DNA of 64,000 nt from Paraburkholderia phenoliruptrix (GCF_019511605.1 NZ_JAEUAV010000024.1:47168-111167); one strand, 5' to 3'. Positions 7,822-17,196 are shown, counted from the stretch's first letter. Made by a program: numbers and translations. The notes: generated by a model from the letters alone, not told the origin.

Positions 7822-9495
7822 TCACATGTTCGGATAGTTCGGCCCGCCGCCGCCTTCGGGCGTAACCCATACGATGTTCTGCGTCGGGTCCTTGATGTCG
7901 CAGGTCTTGCAATGCACGCAATTCTGCGCGTTGATCACGAGCCGCTCGCCGCCGTCGTCGTTCTTCACGAACTCGTACACCGCAGCCGGGCAGTAACGCG
8001 ATTCCGGACCGGCATAGGTCTGCCAGTTCACGTTCACCGGCACCGTCGGATCCTTTAGCGTCAGATGCGCGGGCTGGTTTTCTTCGTGATTCGTGCTCGA
8101 GATGAACACCGAAGACAAGCGGTCGAACGTGAGCTTGCCATCGGGCTTCGGATACACGATCGGCTTGCACTGCGACGCAGGCTTGAGCATCTCGTGATCC
8201 CAATGCTGGTGATGCAGCGTCCACGGCACATTGCCGCCCAACAGCTTCTGCTCGATGCCCACCATGAGTGTGCCGAGGTACAGGCCCTTGCTCATCCACT
8301 GCTTGAAATTACGGGCCTTGTAGAGCTCCGTGTGCAGCCACGAGGTCTTGAAGCTTTCCGGGTACGCCGTGAGTTCGTCGCTCGTGCGGCCGGCCTGGAC
8401 GGCTTCGAAGGCGGCTTCGGCGGCCAGCATGCCGGTCTTGATTGCAGCGTGTGAGCCCTTGATGCGCGACGCGTTCAGAAAGCCCGCGTCGTCGCCGACG
8501 AGCGCTCCGCCGGGAAATACCAGCTTCGGCAGCGACATCAGTCCGCCCGCGGTGATCGCGCGCGCGCCGTACGACACGCGTTTGCCGCCTTCAAGGAATT
8601 GGCGGATGGCCGGATGCGTCTTGTAGCGCTGGAATTCCTCGAACGGCGACAGGTACGGATTCGAATAGCCGAGACCCACCACGAAACCCACCACCACCTG
8701 GTTGTTGTCCATGTGATAGAGGAACGAGCCGCCGTAGGTATCGGTCTCGAGCGGCCAGCCGGCCGTGTGCATGACGAGCCCCGGCTTGTGCCTCGCCGGG
8801 TCGATCTCCCACAGCTCCTTGATGCCGATGCCGTAGACCTGCGGATCCACGCCGTCGCGCAGACTGAACTTGTCGTTCAGTTGCCGGCCGAGATGCCCAC
8901 GCGCGCCTTCGCAGAAAAGCGTGTACTTCGCGTGCAGTTCCATGCCGAGCTGGAAGTTTTCGGTGGGCTGGCCGTCCTTGCCGATGCCGAGGTTGCCGGT
9001 CGCAACGCCCTTGACCGAGCCGTCGTCGTTATAAAGAATTTCAGCAGCGGGGAATCCCGGGAAGATTTCGACGCCCAGCGCCTCGGCCTGCTGACCCAGC
9101 CAGCGCGTGACGTTCGCGAGGCTGATCACATAGTTGCCGTGGTTCTTGAAGTTGTCCGGCAGCGCCCAGTTCGGCACCGACTTCACGCCGTTTTCCGACA
9201 GGAAGAGAAAGCGGTCTTCGGTTACTTCCACGTCCAGAGGCGCGCCTTTTTCCTTCCAGTCGGGAATCAGTTCGGTGATGGCGCGCGGGTCCATGACCGC
9301 GCCGGAGAGGATGTGCGCCCCGATTTCCGAGCCTTTTTCCAGCACGCAGACGCCAAGCTCGACCCCCTTGTCGGCCGCCAACTGCTTCAGGCGGATTGCG
9401 GCAGCGAGACCAGCCGGGCCGCCGCCGACGATCACGACGTCGTATTCCATCGACTCGCGCGGGCCATACTGCTCGATCAGACTTGCGGGGGTCAT
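7822..9495 (-). CDS. electron transfer flavoprotein-ubiquinone oxidoreductase
   Basis: Passes electrons from ETF to ubiquinone at the inner membrane, linking fatty- and amino-acid beta-oxidation to respiration. An FAD Rossmann motif is at residues 19-30 (DVVIVGGGPAGLAA). The C-terminus carries the 4Fe-4S cluster (CPAAVYEF, then NCVHCKTCDIKDPTQNI). The 557-residue length is normal for the family. A strong ribosome site (AAGAGGAG) precedes the ATG at 9495. It is divergent from an SDR gene, with a 188-bp shared upstream region. Confidence 0.97.
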   Translation of the reverse strand: MTPASLIEQYGPRESMEYDVVIVGGGPAGLAAAIRLKQLAADKGVELGVCVLEKGSEIGAHILSGAVMDPRAITELIPDWKEKGAPLDVEVTEDRFLFLSENGVKSVPNWALPDNFKNHGNYVISLANVTRWLGQQAEALGVEIFPGFPAAEILYNDDGSVKGVATGNLGIGKDGQPTENFQLGMELHAKYTLFCEGARGHLGRQLNDKFSLRDGVDPQVYGIGIKELWEIDPARHKPGLVMHTAGWPLETDTYGGSFLYHMDNNQVVVGFVVGLGYSNPYLSPFEEFQRYKTHPAIRQFLEGGKRVSYGARAITAGGLMSLPKLVFPGGALVGDDAGFLNASRIKGSHAAIKTGMLAAEAAFEAVQAGRTSDELTAYPESFKTSWLHTELYKARNFKQWMSKGLYLGTLMVGIEQKLLGGNVPWTLHHQHWDHEMLKPASQCKPIVYPKPDGKLTFDRLSSVFISSTNHEENQPAHLTLKDPTVPVNVNWQTYAGPESRYCPAAVYEFVKNDDGGERLVINAQNCVHCKTCDIKDPTQNIVWVTPEGGGGPNYPNM

Positions 9496-9594
9496 TGATG
9501 CTCCTCTTACCGTTAGAATGCTTTTTTCGGGATCGTATTGTGGGCGATGGATTCCTGCACCGCAACCGGATCAGCAGAGATTAGCACGATCGTT

Positions 9595-9607
9595 CTATTT
9601 CTGTGAT
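9595..9607. promoter_or_regulatory. 13-mer shared with the thioesterase leader (candidate site)
   Basis: CTATTTCTGTGAT occurs here between the ETF-QO and SDR genes, and its exact reverse complement occurs at 10520-10532, just before the thioesterase ribosome-binding region. No known operator is recognised. Confidence 0.35.
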
Positions 9608-9618
9608 ACGGTATTGAC

Positions 9619-9635
9619 CCGAGCTTAACGCTCGG
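9619..9635. promoter_or_regulatory. inverted repeat in the ETF-QO/SDR divergent region
   Basis: CCGAGC-TTAAC-GCTCGG is a perfect 6-5-6 inverted repeat 48 bp upstream of the SDR start and next to a TTGACC that could be a -35 box. There is no T-run, so an operator is more likely than a terminator. No regulator is assigned. Confidence 0.4.
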
Positions 9636-9683
9636 CCGCAACTGGCAACCGCATCCGTAACTACCACCGAACAAGGAACGACA

Positions 9684-10460
9684 ATGGGCCGTTCGATCAA
9701 TCTGGAAGGCAAGGTCGCGCTGATAACCGGCGCCTCGAGCGGGTTGGGCAAGCGCTTTGCACAAGTGCTGTCGCAGGCAGGCGCCAAGGTCGTGCTCGCG
9801 AGCCGGCGCACCGAGCGGCTCAAGGAACTGCGCGCCGAGATCGAGGCGTCGGGCGGCGCGGCGCACGTCGTCTCGCTCGACGTGACCGACTATCAAAGCA
9901 TCAAGGCCGCCGTCGCGCACGCGGAGACGGAGGCGGGCACCATCGACATTCTGGTGAACAACTCGGGCGTGTCCACCACGCAGAAGCTCTCGGAGGTCAC
10001 GCCGGCCGACTTCGAATATGTGTTCGACACGAATACGCGCGGCGCATTCTTCGTCGCGCAGGAAGTGGCCAAGCGCATGATCATGCGCGGCAACAATGCG
10101 CAAAAGCCGTCCTACCGCATCATCAATATTGCGTCCATGGCGGGGCTGCGGGTGCTGCCGCAAATCGGCCTGTATTCGATGAGCAAGGCGGCCGTGGTGC
10201 ACATGACCAAGGCGATGGCGCTCGAATGGGGCAAGCACGGCATCAACGTAAATGCGATCTGTCCGGGCTATATCGACACGGAGATCAACCATCACCACTG
10301 GTCGACCGAGCAGGGGCAAAAGCTCGTGTCGATGCTGCCGCGTCATCGCGTGGGCAAGCCGGACGACCTGGACGGGCTTCTGTTGCTGCTCGCGGCGGAC
10401 GAATCGCAGTTCATCAACGGCTCGGTGATCGCCGCCGACGACGGCTTCGGCCTCGCGTAA
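9684..10460 (+). CDS. SDR family oxidoreductase
   Basis: A 258-residue classical short-chain dehydrogenase/reductase. It has the NAD(P) motif TGASSGLG (about residues 15-22), NNSG in place of NNAG, the catalytic Ser in NIASMAG, and YSMSK (YxxxK). The substrate is unknown. Position next to ETF-QO and a hotdog thioesterase suggests acyl-CoA metabolism, by inference only. GGAA precedes the ATG. The thioesterase gene follows 91 bp downstream on the same strand. Confidence 0.9.
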   Translation: MGRSINLEGKVALITGASSGLGKRFAQVLSQAGAKVVLASRRTERLKELRAEIEASGGAAHVVSLDVTDYQSIKAAVAHAETEAGTIDILVNNSGVSTTQKLSEVTPADFEYVFDTNTRGAFFVAQEVAKRMIMRGNNAQKPSYRIINIASMAGLRVLPQIGLYSMSKAAVVHMTKAMALEWGKHGINVNAICPGYIDTEINHHHWSTEQGQKLVSMLPRHRVGKPDDLDGLLLLLAADESQFINGSVIAADDGFGLA

Positions 10461-10551
10461 GCCTTCGCGCCTGGCCTCTTTGCCTCCTTGCCACTGTACG
10501 AAGGCCGAGGCGGGCTTCAATCACAGAAATAGCAGGAAAAGTAGAAGCACA

Positions 10552-10995
10552 ATGAGCGATTTTCACGCAGTTTTTGAGATGTCCATGCCGATCCGCTGGG
10601 GCGACATGGACGCGTTCGGCCATGTGAACAACACGGTCTATTTCCGCTACATGGAGCAGGTACGCATTTCCTGGTTCGAGCAGCTCGGTTTGGCCGGCAG
10701 CAACGCGGACGGCCAAGGACCGGTGATCGTCAATGCCTCGATGGAATTTCTCAAGCAACTGCATTATCCCGGCGACGTGATCGGCCGCATGAGCGTCGCG
10801 ACGCCTGGCCGCAGCAGCTTCGACACAGGCTTCGAGCTGGTGCGCGCGGACGATCCAAACACCGTTTATGCGCGCGGCGCCGCCCGTTGCGTGTGGATCG
10901 ACTACGCGGCCGGCAAGTCGGTGCCGGTGCCCGAGCTGCTGCGCGCGACCATCGAGCGAGCCGCTCTCGTGAAAACGGCCGAACCGGCCGCGTAA
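10552..10995 (+). CDS. acyl-CoA thioesterase (hotdog fold, 4HBT family)
   Basis: A 147-residue single hotdog domain with the 4-hydroxybenzoyl-CoA thioesterase-type signature WGDMDAFGHVNNTVYFRYME (about residues 14-33), where the Asp in the GDMDAFGHVNN segment is the usual catalytic acid. It hydrolyses an acyl-CoA of unknown chain. The start at 10552 follows AGGA at a reasonable distance; a longer in-frame start at 10480 would add a non-conserved 24 residues. It is convergent with the PAS-LuxR gene, 24 bp away. Confidence 0.88.
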   Translation: MSDFHAVFEMSMPIRWGDMDAFGHVNNTVYFRYMEQVRISWFEQLGLAGSNADGQGPVIVNASMEFLKQLHYPGDVIGRMSVATPGRSSFDTGFELVRADDPNTVYARGAARCVWIDYAAGKSVPVPELLRATIERAALVKTAEPAA

Positions 10996-11019
10996 ATTCG
11001 CGAACTGCGGCGGCCGCGC

Positions 11020-11565
11020 TCAGTGGCCGAGCAGACGTTGCAGCAGCTCGGTCGCATTCCCGGTATCGTATTTGCGCATCAGCCGGGCGCGGTACACGTC
11101 TACCGTTCGCGGGCTGATGTCGAGCACCCGTCCAATCTGCTTGCTGGTTTTTCCCGTCACCAGTTGCGCGGCGATTTCACGCTCGCGAGGCGTGAGTTCC
11201 ACGGCCACGCGCCGCGTCGCGCTCAAATCTTCAAAAGTCCAGACTCCCGCCGCATGCGGGTCGGTGCGCCGCTGCGCGCGGCCCGTCACGTGGCACCAGA
11301 ACAGTTCGCCGTTGGCGCGCTTCATGATGCGGTCGTCGGCGTAACTGCCTTGCGCGGTCATGATAGGCGGAATGCGTGCGCCGATCCGCTCGAATTCGTC
11401 CGCAGACGGGTAAAGTATCTGGAACGACTGGCCGAGCAGCGCCTCGCGCGGGCAGCCGAAAATCGACGCAAGCTCGTCATTGCAATCTTCGATAATGCGT
11501 TCGCGCGACAGCACGAGCCCGATCGGCGCGAGATGAAATGCGGTTTGGTAATCCAGTGCGGGCAT
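11020..11565 (-). CDS. PAS domain / LuxR-type HTH transcriptional regulator
   Basis: A 181-residue regulator. The N-terminal about 110 residues form a PAS sensor domain (APIGLVLSRERIIEDCNDEL, then ANGELFWCHVTG). The C-terminal about 60 residues are a LuxR/FixJ helix-turn-helix (LTPREREIAAQLVTGKTSKQ, then ISPRTVDVYRARLMRKY). No phosphoacceptor domain is present, so it senses directly or through protein contact. It is divergent from scoAB, 240 bp away, and is therefore a candidate regulator of that ketone-body CoA transferase. Confidence 0.9.
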   Translation of the reverse strand: MPALDYQTAFHLAPIGLVLSRERIIEDCNDELASIFGCPREALLGQSFQILYPSADEFERIGARIPPIMTAQGSYADDRIMKRANGELFWCHVTGRAQRRTDPHAAGVWTFEDLSATRRVAVELTPREREIAAQLVTGKTSKQIGRVLDISPRTVDVYRARLMRKYDTGNATELLQRLLGH

Positions 11566-11805
11566 GGGCTGGCGGCAAGTACTTATGTATTTTTGCGTAT
11601 TGTGCCGCATGGCGCGGCAAGCGTACTCTTTCGGGCACATGAGAATGCGGTGAGGTGTCCGCGGCGGCGTGTGCGAATCGGGTCCACGGCTTCGCACCCG
11701 GTGCCTCGCGGGCGACTGCAGTGATGTGTGGGCTGACCGCCTCTGCGCGTCATGTGAGCCGCAACAAAACCGGTTTCGGGTTTCCATAAAGGAAGGGACA
11801 TACTG

Positions 11806-12510
11806 ATGAACAAAGTCTATCCAGGCGCCGCCGAGGCGCTGAAAGACATCGTCAAGGACGGGCAGACGTTCGCCGTCGGCGGCTTCGGCCTGTGCGGCAT
11901 TCCCGAGGCGCTGATCGCGGCGCTGCGCGACACGAACGTGCAGGGCATCACCTGCATCAGCAACAACGCGGGTGTCGACGGTTTCGGCCTTGGCCTGCTG
12001 CTCGAAACGCGCCAGATCAAGAAGATGATTTCGTCGTATGTCGGCGAGAACAAGGAGTTCGAGCGCCAGTATCTGGCCGGTGAGCTCGAGCTGGAATTCA
12101 CGCCGCAAGGCACGCTCGCCGAAAAGCTGCGCGCGGGAGGCTCGGGCATTCCGGCTTTCTTCACGAACACGGGCTACGGCACGCTGATCGCCGAGGGCAA
12201 GGAAACCCGCCAGTTCGGCGAGAACCACTACGTGCTCGAACATTCGCTGACGGCGGATATTGCGCTCGTCAAGGCATGGAAGGCCGACAAGTCGGGCAAC
12301 CTGATCTATCGCCGCACGGCGCGCAACTTCAACCCGATGTGCGCGATGGCCGGCCGCATCACGGTGGCGGAAGTCGAGGAAATCGTCGAGGTGGGCGAGC
12401 TCGATCCGGATGCGATCCATACGCCTGGCATCTTCGTTCAGCGCATCGTGCTGAATGCGCATCCGGAAAAACGCATTGAACAACGCGTCGTCCGCGCGAA
12501 AGGAGACTGA
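11806..12510 (+). CDS. scoA: 3-oxoacid CoA-transferase subunit A
   Basis: Alpha subunit of succinyl-CoA:3-ketoacid CoA-transferase, which activates acetoacetate with succinyl-CoA. The family motif GGFGLCGIPEALI (about residues 25-37) and SNNAGVDGFGLGLLL are visible, and 234 residues is normal. AAAGGAAGGGA precedes the ATG. A 10-bp palindrome AAACCGGTTT lies at 11767-11776. Its partner subunit starts two bases after the stop. Confidence 0.95.
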   Translation: MNKVYPGAAEALKDIVKDGQTFAVGGFGLCGIPEALIAALRDTNVQGITCISNNAGVDGFGLGLLLETRQIKKMISSYVGENKEFERQYLAGELELEFTPQGTLAEKLRAGGSGIPAFFTNTGYGTLIAEGKETRQFGENHYVLEHSLTADIALVKAWKADKSGNLIYRRTARNFNPMCAMAGRITVAEVEEIVEVGELDPDAIHTPGIFVQRIVLNAHPEKRIEQRVVRAKGD

Positions 12511-12512
12511 TC

Positions 12513-13154
12513 ATGGCATGGACTCGTGACGAAATGGCCGCGCGCGCGGCGAAGGAATTGCAGGACGGCTTTTACGTGAACCTCGGCATCGGCCTGCCGA
12601 CGCTGGTGGCGAACCATGTGCCGCCGGGCGTCGAAGTGTGGCTGCAATCCGAGAACGGCCTGCTCGGCATCGGCCCGTCGCCGACCGAAGAAGAAGTGGA
12701 CGCCGATCTCATCAACGCAGGCAAGCAGACGGTGACAACACTGCCGGGCTCGTCGATTTTCTCGTCGGCGGATTCGTTTGCGATGATCCGCGGCGGCCAC
12801 ATCAACCTGGCGATCCTCGGCGCTATGCAGATCAGCAAGAAGGGCGATCTGGCCAACTGGATGATTCCGGGCAAGATGATCAAGGGTATGGGCGGCGCGA
12901 TGGATCTGGTCGCGGGCGTCAAGCGCGTGGTGGTCCTGATGGAGCACGTCGCGAAGGGCGATCAGCACAAGATCCTCGAAGAATGCACGTTGCCGCTGAC
13001 AGGCGTGGGCGTGGTCGATCAGATCATCACCGACCTGGGCGTGATCGAAGTCACGGACGACGGCCTGAAGGTGACCGAACTGGCGCCGGGCGTGAGCGTC
13101 GACGAGATCAAGGCAAAGACGGGCGCGCCGCTGGACGTGAGCGCGGTGAGCTGA
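12513..13154 (+). CDS. scoB: 3-oxoacid CoA-transferase subunit B
   Basis: Beta subunit of the same CoA-transferase. It has VNLGIGLPTLVANHV near residue 30 and the catalytic-glutamate segment SENGLLGIGPSP near residue 50, where the Glu forms the CoA thioester. The 213-residue length fits. It begins two bases after scoA, so the pair is one operon, closed by an intrinsic terminator about 140 bp downstream. Confidence 0.95.
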   Translation: MAWTRDEMAARAAKELQDGFYVNLGIGLPTLVANHVPPGVEVWLQSENGLLGIGPSPTEEEVDADLINAGKQTVTTLPGSSIFSSADSFAMIRGGHINLAILGAMQISKKGDLANWMIPGKMIKGMGGAMDLVAGVKRVVVLMEHVAKGDQHKILEECTLPLTGVGVVDQIITDLGVIEVTDDGLKVTELAPGVSVDEIKAKTGAPLDVSAVS

Positions 13155-13499
13155 TTGGACGTTGCGAGGTCCGTTGCCGCGCCGGTGACGCCGGAGCAGC
13201 AACGGCCGCTGTGCACGCCGGCGTGCATGCTCGAGCTGGGTGTGCAGCGCGCAGGTGCAATGCAGGTGCACTACAGGTGAAGTGCAGATGAAGCGGGCGA
13301 GGCGCAAGTCTCGTCCGCTTTTTCTTTTCCGACGAAGGCTCTGCTTTGCCTGTCCTATGCCGTTTGGCCGATCGTTGGCATGCGCAAAGCGGTTTACAAT
13401 CGTCCGCAGGCATTAATCGAAAGTCGCCGCGTGCCGCTTCTCACCGCGTTGCGTCCGCGCTAATGGGCGGAGAGGGCAGCGCTTTTGCAAGGACCACAA
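13155..13499. other. intergenic stretch between scoB and an alpha/beta hydrolase
   Basis: This 345-bp gap has no convincing gene. It holds degenerate GCAGGTGCA-like direct repeats at about 13250-13290 and then an intrinsic terminator. The rest, toward the hydrolase start, must contain that gene's promoter, but I see no clear -35/-10 pair. Confidence 0.6.
13292..13327 (+). terminator. intrinsic terminator after scoAB
   Basis: A 10-bp stem AGCGGGCGAG with CTCGTCCGCT (one G-U pair), 8-base loop, followed by a T-rich run TTTTTCTTTT. Confidence 0.85.
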
Positions 13500-14411
13500 A
13501 TGACTGCAACGACAGCCTTCGCAGGCGAGCAGCCTACGCCTCGTCAACGTTACGTGCAGTGCGCGAGCGCGGCGGGCCTGCATCGTATTGCCTACACCGA
13601 GTGGGGCGATCCGGACAACCCGCGCGTACTGTTGTGCGTGCATGGCCTCACGCGTTCGGGGCGCGATTTCGACCGGCTCGCCGCGCAGTTTGCAGGCACC
13701 TACCGCGTGGTTTGTCCGGACGTGGTCGGGCGCGGCTTGTCGTCATGGCTCGCCAACCCGAACCTGTATGGCGTGCCGCAATACGTGGCCGACATGGTCA
13801 CGCTAATCGCACGTCTGAACGTGGAAACGGTGGACTGGTTCGGCACGTCCATGGGCGGGTTGATCGGCCTCGGTCTTGCAGGTCTGGCTGACACGCCCAT
13901 CCGCAAGCTGTTGTTGAACGACGTCGGCCCGCATCTGGAGCCGGAAGCCGTCAAACGCATCGGCGATTATCTCGGCAAGCCGGTGCGTTTCGACTCCCTG
14001 CGCCAAGGCGTGGACCACGCGGCGTTTCTTGCGCGCACCTTCGGCCCGCTGACGCCGGACGAATGGCGCGAGATCAATACGCCGCTGCTGCGCGAGGAAA
14101 ACGGCACGTGGCTGTTCCGTTACGATCCGCGCATCGCCGAGCCTTTTGCCGCGACCACCCCCGAAACCGCGAAACTCGGCGAGGCCGCACTATGGCATTC
14201 GCTCGCGTCCTTCCAGGGGCCGGTGCTGGTGGTGAGGGGCGAGCTGTCCGATTTGCTGTCACGTGAAACGGTCGCAAAGATGGTCGAGACCGGGCGTGCT
14301 GTTTCCAGCGTCGAAATCAGCGGCGTCGGACATGCGCCGGCGTTTCTGTCGCCAGATCAGATTGAGATCGCGCGGCGCTTCTTTATCGGCGCCGGCAGCG
14401 ACGCGTCATAA
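13500..14411 (+). CDS. alpha/beta hydrolase
   Basis: A 303-residue alpha/beta fold hydrolase with the oxyanion segment LCVHGLTRSGRDFD (about residues 44-57), the nucleophile elbow GTSMGG (about 117-122), an Asp after strand 6 or 7 (VVRGELSDLLS) and a late His in SGVGHAPAF (about residue 280). The substrate is unknown. The start was set at 13500 because AAGGA is seven bases upstream; a TTG 15 bases earlier is less likely. RidA follows 81 bp downstream. Confidence 0.88.
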   Translation: MTATTAFAGEQPTPRQRYVQCASAAGLHRIAYTEWGDPDNPRVLLCVHGLTRSGRDFDRLAAQFAGTYRVVCPDVVGRGLSSWLANPNLYGVPQYVADMVTLIARLNVETVDWFGTSMGGLIGLGLAGLADTPIRKLLLNDVGPHLEPEAVKRIGDYLGKPVRFDSLRQGVDHAAFLARTFGPLTPDEWREINTPLLREENGTWLFRYDPRIAEPFAATTPETAKLGEAALWHSLASFQGPVLVVRGELSDLLSRETVAKMVETGRAVSSVEISGVGHAPAFLSPDQIEIARRFFIGAGSDAS

Positions 14412-14492
14412 TACGCAGTTGCACGTGGCGCCTGGGGCGTCATGCAAGCCGCATTTCTCTTCAACTCTCTTCTATTTACATCAGGATCTTCC

Positions 14493-14846
14493 ATGGCAGT
14501 CATTCGTCACCATGTCGGCAAGCGTCTCTCGGAAATCGCCGTGCACAACGGCACCGTGTACCTCGCCGGCCAGATCGCCGAAGACGCGGACCAGGACATT
14601 ACCGGCCAGACGCGCGAAGTGCTCGGCCATATCGACCGTCTGCTTGCCGAGGCGAACAGCGACAAAGCGCATTTGCTGTCGGTGCAGATCTATATCTCGG
14701 ACATGGCGCACTTTGCCGGCATGAACGCGGTGTGGGACGAGTGGGTCGCACAGGGCGCCACGCCGCCGCGCGCCACTGTCGAGGCCCGGCTGGCGAACCC
14801 GAAGTGTCTGGTCGAGATCGTCGTGGTCGCGGCGCAGCGCAGCTAG
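14493..14846 (+). CDS. RidA family protein (enamine/imine deaminase)
   Basis: A 117-residue YjgF/YER057c/UK114 protein. RidA enzymes hydrolyse reactive 2-aminoacrylate-type enamines to 2-oxoacids and ammonia. The conserved C-terminal stretch PPRATVEARLANPKCLVEI contains the Arg that holds the substrate carboxylate. The start at 14493 follows AGGAT; an in-frame start 51 bases upstream would add an unconserved leader. It sits 106 bp before relA, a gap with a short 12-bp-period TTCCGGCAGC direct repeat. Confidence 0.9.
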   Translation: MAVIRHHVGKRLSEIAVHNGTVYLAGQIAEDADQDITGQTREVLGHIDRLLAEANSDKAHLLSVQIYISDMAHFAGMNAVWDEWVAQGATPPRATVEARLANPKCLVEIVVVAAQRS

Positions 14847-14952
14847 GCACGGCAGCCATTCCGGCAGCTGTTCCGGCAGCCGGGCCGCGCAGAACCAGGT
14901 TGTTGAAGTTGAAATTCCGTTGATTTGCCTCGCCCCGCTGGGGCGCCGCACC

Positions 14953-17196
14953 ATGAATACCGAAACCGTTACGAGCGCGCCGCATCCCCTCCCGTCTTTC
15001 GACGAAGCGATGGCATTCGTACGGCAGCACGCGGGCGAGGTGCGCCTGTCCTCTGGCGAATTGCTGGCGGATCACGCGGCGGGCACCGCGTCCATCATGC
15101 GTACGCTCAATGTCGACCCGCCTGCCGTGCTGGCGGCGGCGTTGTTCGCCTTGACGCCGCACTTGCAGGACCCGGAGCGCCTGATCGCCGACAACTTCGG
15201 CGAAGAGGTCGCGCAACTGGTCGGCGACGTGCGCAAGCTGCTGCGCCTCGGCACCGTGAGCTTGCGCGCGGCGCAGAATGCGATGCCCGAAGCGGGGCGC
15301 GATGCGCAGGCCGCGCGGCGCGCGCAGGTCGAGGCGTTGCGCAAGATGCTGCTGGCGTTCGCGCAGGACATCCGCGTGGTGTTGATCCGGCTCGCGTCGC
15401 GGCTGCAGTCGCTGCGCTATTACGCGGCGGCAAAGCTCACGCCTACGCCCGACGTCGCACGCGAGACGCTCGATATTTATGCGCCGCTTGCCAACCGCCT
15501 GGGCATCTGGCAACTCAAGTGGGAGCTCGAGGACCTCGCGTTCCGCTTCGAGGAGCCGGTTGTCTACAAGCGCATCGCGAAGCTGCTCGACGAGAAGCGC
15601 GTCGAGCGCGAAAGCTATGTGGCGCAGGCCATTGAACGCCTGCAGCAGGAACTCGCCGCCGCCAACATACGCGCGGAGGTGAGCGGGCGGCCCAAGCATA
15701 TCTACAGCATCTGGCGCAAGATGCGCGGCAAGGAGCTCGACTTCGCGGAACTGTACGACGTGCGTGCGTTTCGCGTAATCGTGCCCGACATCAAAGACTG
15801 CTACACCGTGCTCGGTATCGTGCATAACCTGTGGCAGCCAGTGCCCAAAGAGTTCGACGACTACATTTCGCGGCCCAAGCCGAACGGCTACAAGTCGCTG
15901 CACACAGTGGTGATCGGCGACGACGGTCGGGCATTCGAAGTGCAGATTCGCACACACGACATGCATCAGTTCGCGGAATACGGCGTGGCCGCGCACTGGC
16001 GCTACAAGGAGGCCGGCACGCGCGGTTACGGCGGGCAGTTCGCCGCCAACGAGAAGTACGACGAGAAGATTGCGTGGCTGCGTCAACTGCTCGCGTGGAA
16101 AGACGACGTGTCTGAAGGCGAGCACGGCGAAAAGCGCGCGGCGCAGCCGTGGGAGCAACTGCGCCAGGCCACGCTCGACGACGACCACATCTACGTGCTG
16201 ACGCCGCAAGCCCGTGTGATTGCTTTGCCGCACGGGGCGACGCCGGTGGATTTCGCGTATCACCTGCATAGCGAGTTGGGGCACCGGTGCCGCGGCGCGC
16301 GAGTGGACGGTGCGATGGTGCCGCTGAACACACAATTGCAGAACGGCCAGACGGTCGAGATCGTCGCGGTGAAAGAGGGCGGCCCGTCGCGCGACTGGTT
16401 GAACCCGCAACTGGGCTATCTGCATAGCTCGCGCGCGCGTCAGAAGGTGCGGGCCTGGTTCAATGCGGTCGAATTACAGGAACACATTGCGAGCGGCCGG
16501 GCGATGGTCGAGAAGACCTTGCAGCGCGAGGGCAAGACTTCGGTCAACCTGGATCAGCTTGCCGCCAAGCTCGGCTTCAAGACGACCGACGATCTGTTTT
16601 CGGTCGTAGGTAAGGAAGAGTTCAGTTTGCGGCTTGTCGAACAGGCGCTGCACGATGCGCCGCCGCCCGAACCGGTGGTCGAGGCGCCGGAGCAATTCGA
16701 GAAGCGCAGCAGCGGCGCGAGTGTCGCGCGCGGCGCGTCGACGGGCGTGCTGGTGGTGGGTGTCGACGCGCTGCTCACGCAGCTCGCGCGCTGCTGCCGG
16801 CCGGCGCCGCCCGACGACATCTCGGGCTTCGTGACGCGCGGCAAGGGTATGTCGATTCACCGCAGCGATTGCCCAACCTTCATGCGCATGGCCGAGCGCG
16901 CGCCGGAGCGGGTGCTGCAAACGGCGTGGTCGGCGGATGTGATGAGCGGCCGCGGGCAGTCGGTTTATCCCGTCGATCTGTCGATCGAGGCCACCGACCG
17001 CCAAGGGCTGCTGCGCGATATCTCGGAAGTGTTCGCGCGGGAGAAAATGAACGTGATCGGTGTGAAGACGCAGACGCGCCGCAACGCCGCGTTCATGCAG
17101 TTTACCGTCGAGGTTTCGAGTGCCGCGCAAATACAGCGCGCCTGCACGCTGCTCGGTGAAGTGACTGGCGTGGTCCGTGCATCGCGCAAAGGCTGA
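14953..17196 (+). CDS. relA: GTP pyrophosphokinase RelA, (p)ppGpp synthetase
   Basis: A 747-residue long RSH protein that makes (p)ppGpp on starved ribosomes. The order is an inactive HD-like domain (the HD pair replaced around VLAAALFALTPHLQDPERL), a synthetase domain (YDVRAFRVIV, then ISRPKPNGYKSLHT), a TGS domain (IYVLTPQARVIALPHGATPV), a zinc-finger-like segment with CCRP, and a C-terminal ACT domain (IEATDRQGLLRDISEVF). Loss of the hydrolase His-Asp pair assigns it to RelA rather than SpoT. The start at 14953 is preferred over an in-frame TTG 33 bases upstream. Confidence 0.95.
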   Translation: MNTETVTSAPHPLPSFDEAMAFVRQHAGEVRLSSGELLADHAAGTASIMRTLNVDPPAVLAAALFALTPHLQDPERLIADNFGEEVAQLVGDVRKLLRLGTVSLRAAQNAMPEAGRDAQAARRAQVEALRKMLLAFAQDIRVVLIRLASRLQSLRYYAAAKLTPTPDVARETLDIYAPLANRLGIWQLKWELEDLAFRFEEPVVYKRIAKLLDEKRVERESYVAQAIERLQQELAAANIRAEVSGRPKHIYSIWRKMRGKELDFAELYDVRAFRVIVPDIKDCYTVLGIVHNLWQPVPKEFDDYISRPKPNGYKSLHTVVIGDDGRAFEVQIRTHDMHQFAEYGVAAHWRYKEAGTRGYGGQFAANEKYDEKIAWLRQLLAWKDDVSEGEHGEKRAAQPWEQLRQATLDDDHIYVLTPQARVIALPHGATPVDFAYHLHSELGHRCRGARVDGAMVPLNTQLQNGQTVEIVAVKEGGPSRDWLNPQLGYLHSSRARQKVRAWFNAVELQEHIASGRAMVEKTLQREGKTSVNLDQLAAKLGFKTTDDLFSVVGKEEFSLRLVEQALHDAPPPEPVVEAPEQFEKRSSGASVARGASTGVLVVGVDALLTQLARCCRPAPPDDISGFVTRGKGMSIHRSDCPTFMRMAERAPERVLQTAWSADVMSGRGQSVYPVDLSIEATDRQGLLRDISEVFAREKMNVIGVKTQTRRNAAFMQFTVEVSSAAQIQRACTLLGEVTGVVRASRKG

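Noticed and set aside
14920..14952. Upstream TTG start for relA
   Set aside because: The added 11 residues are not family-like, and ATG 14953 gives the expected N-terminus.
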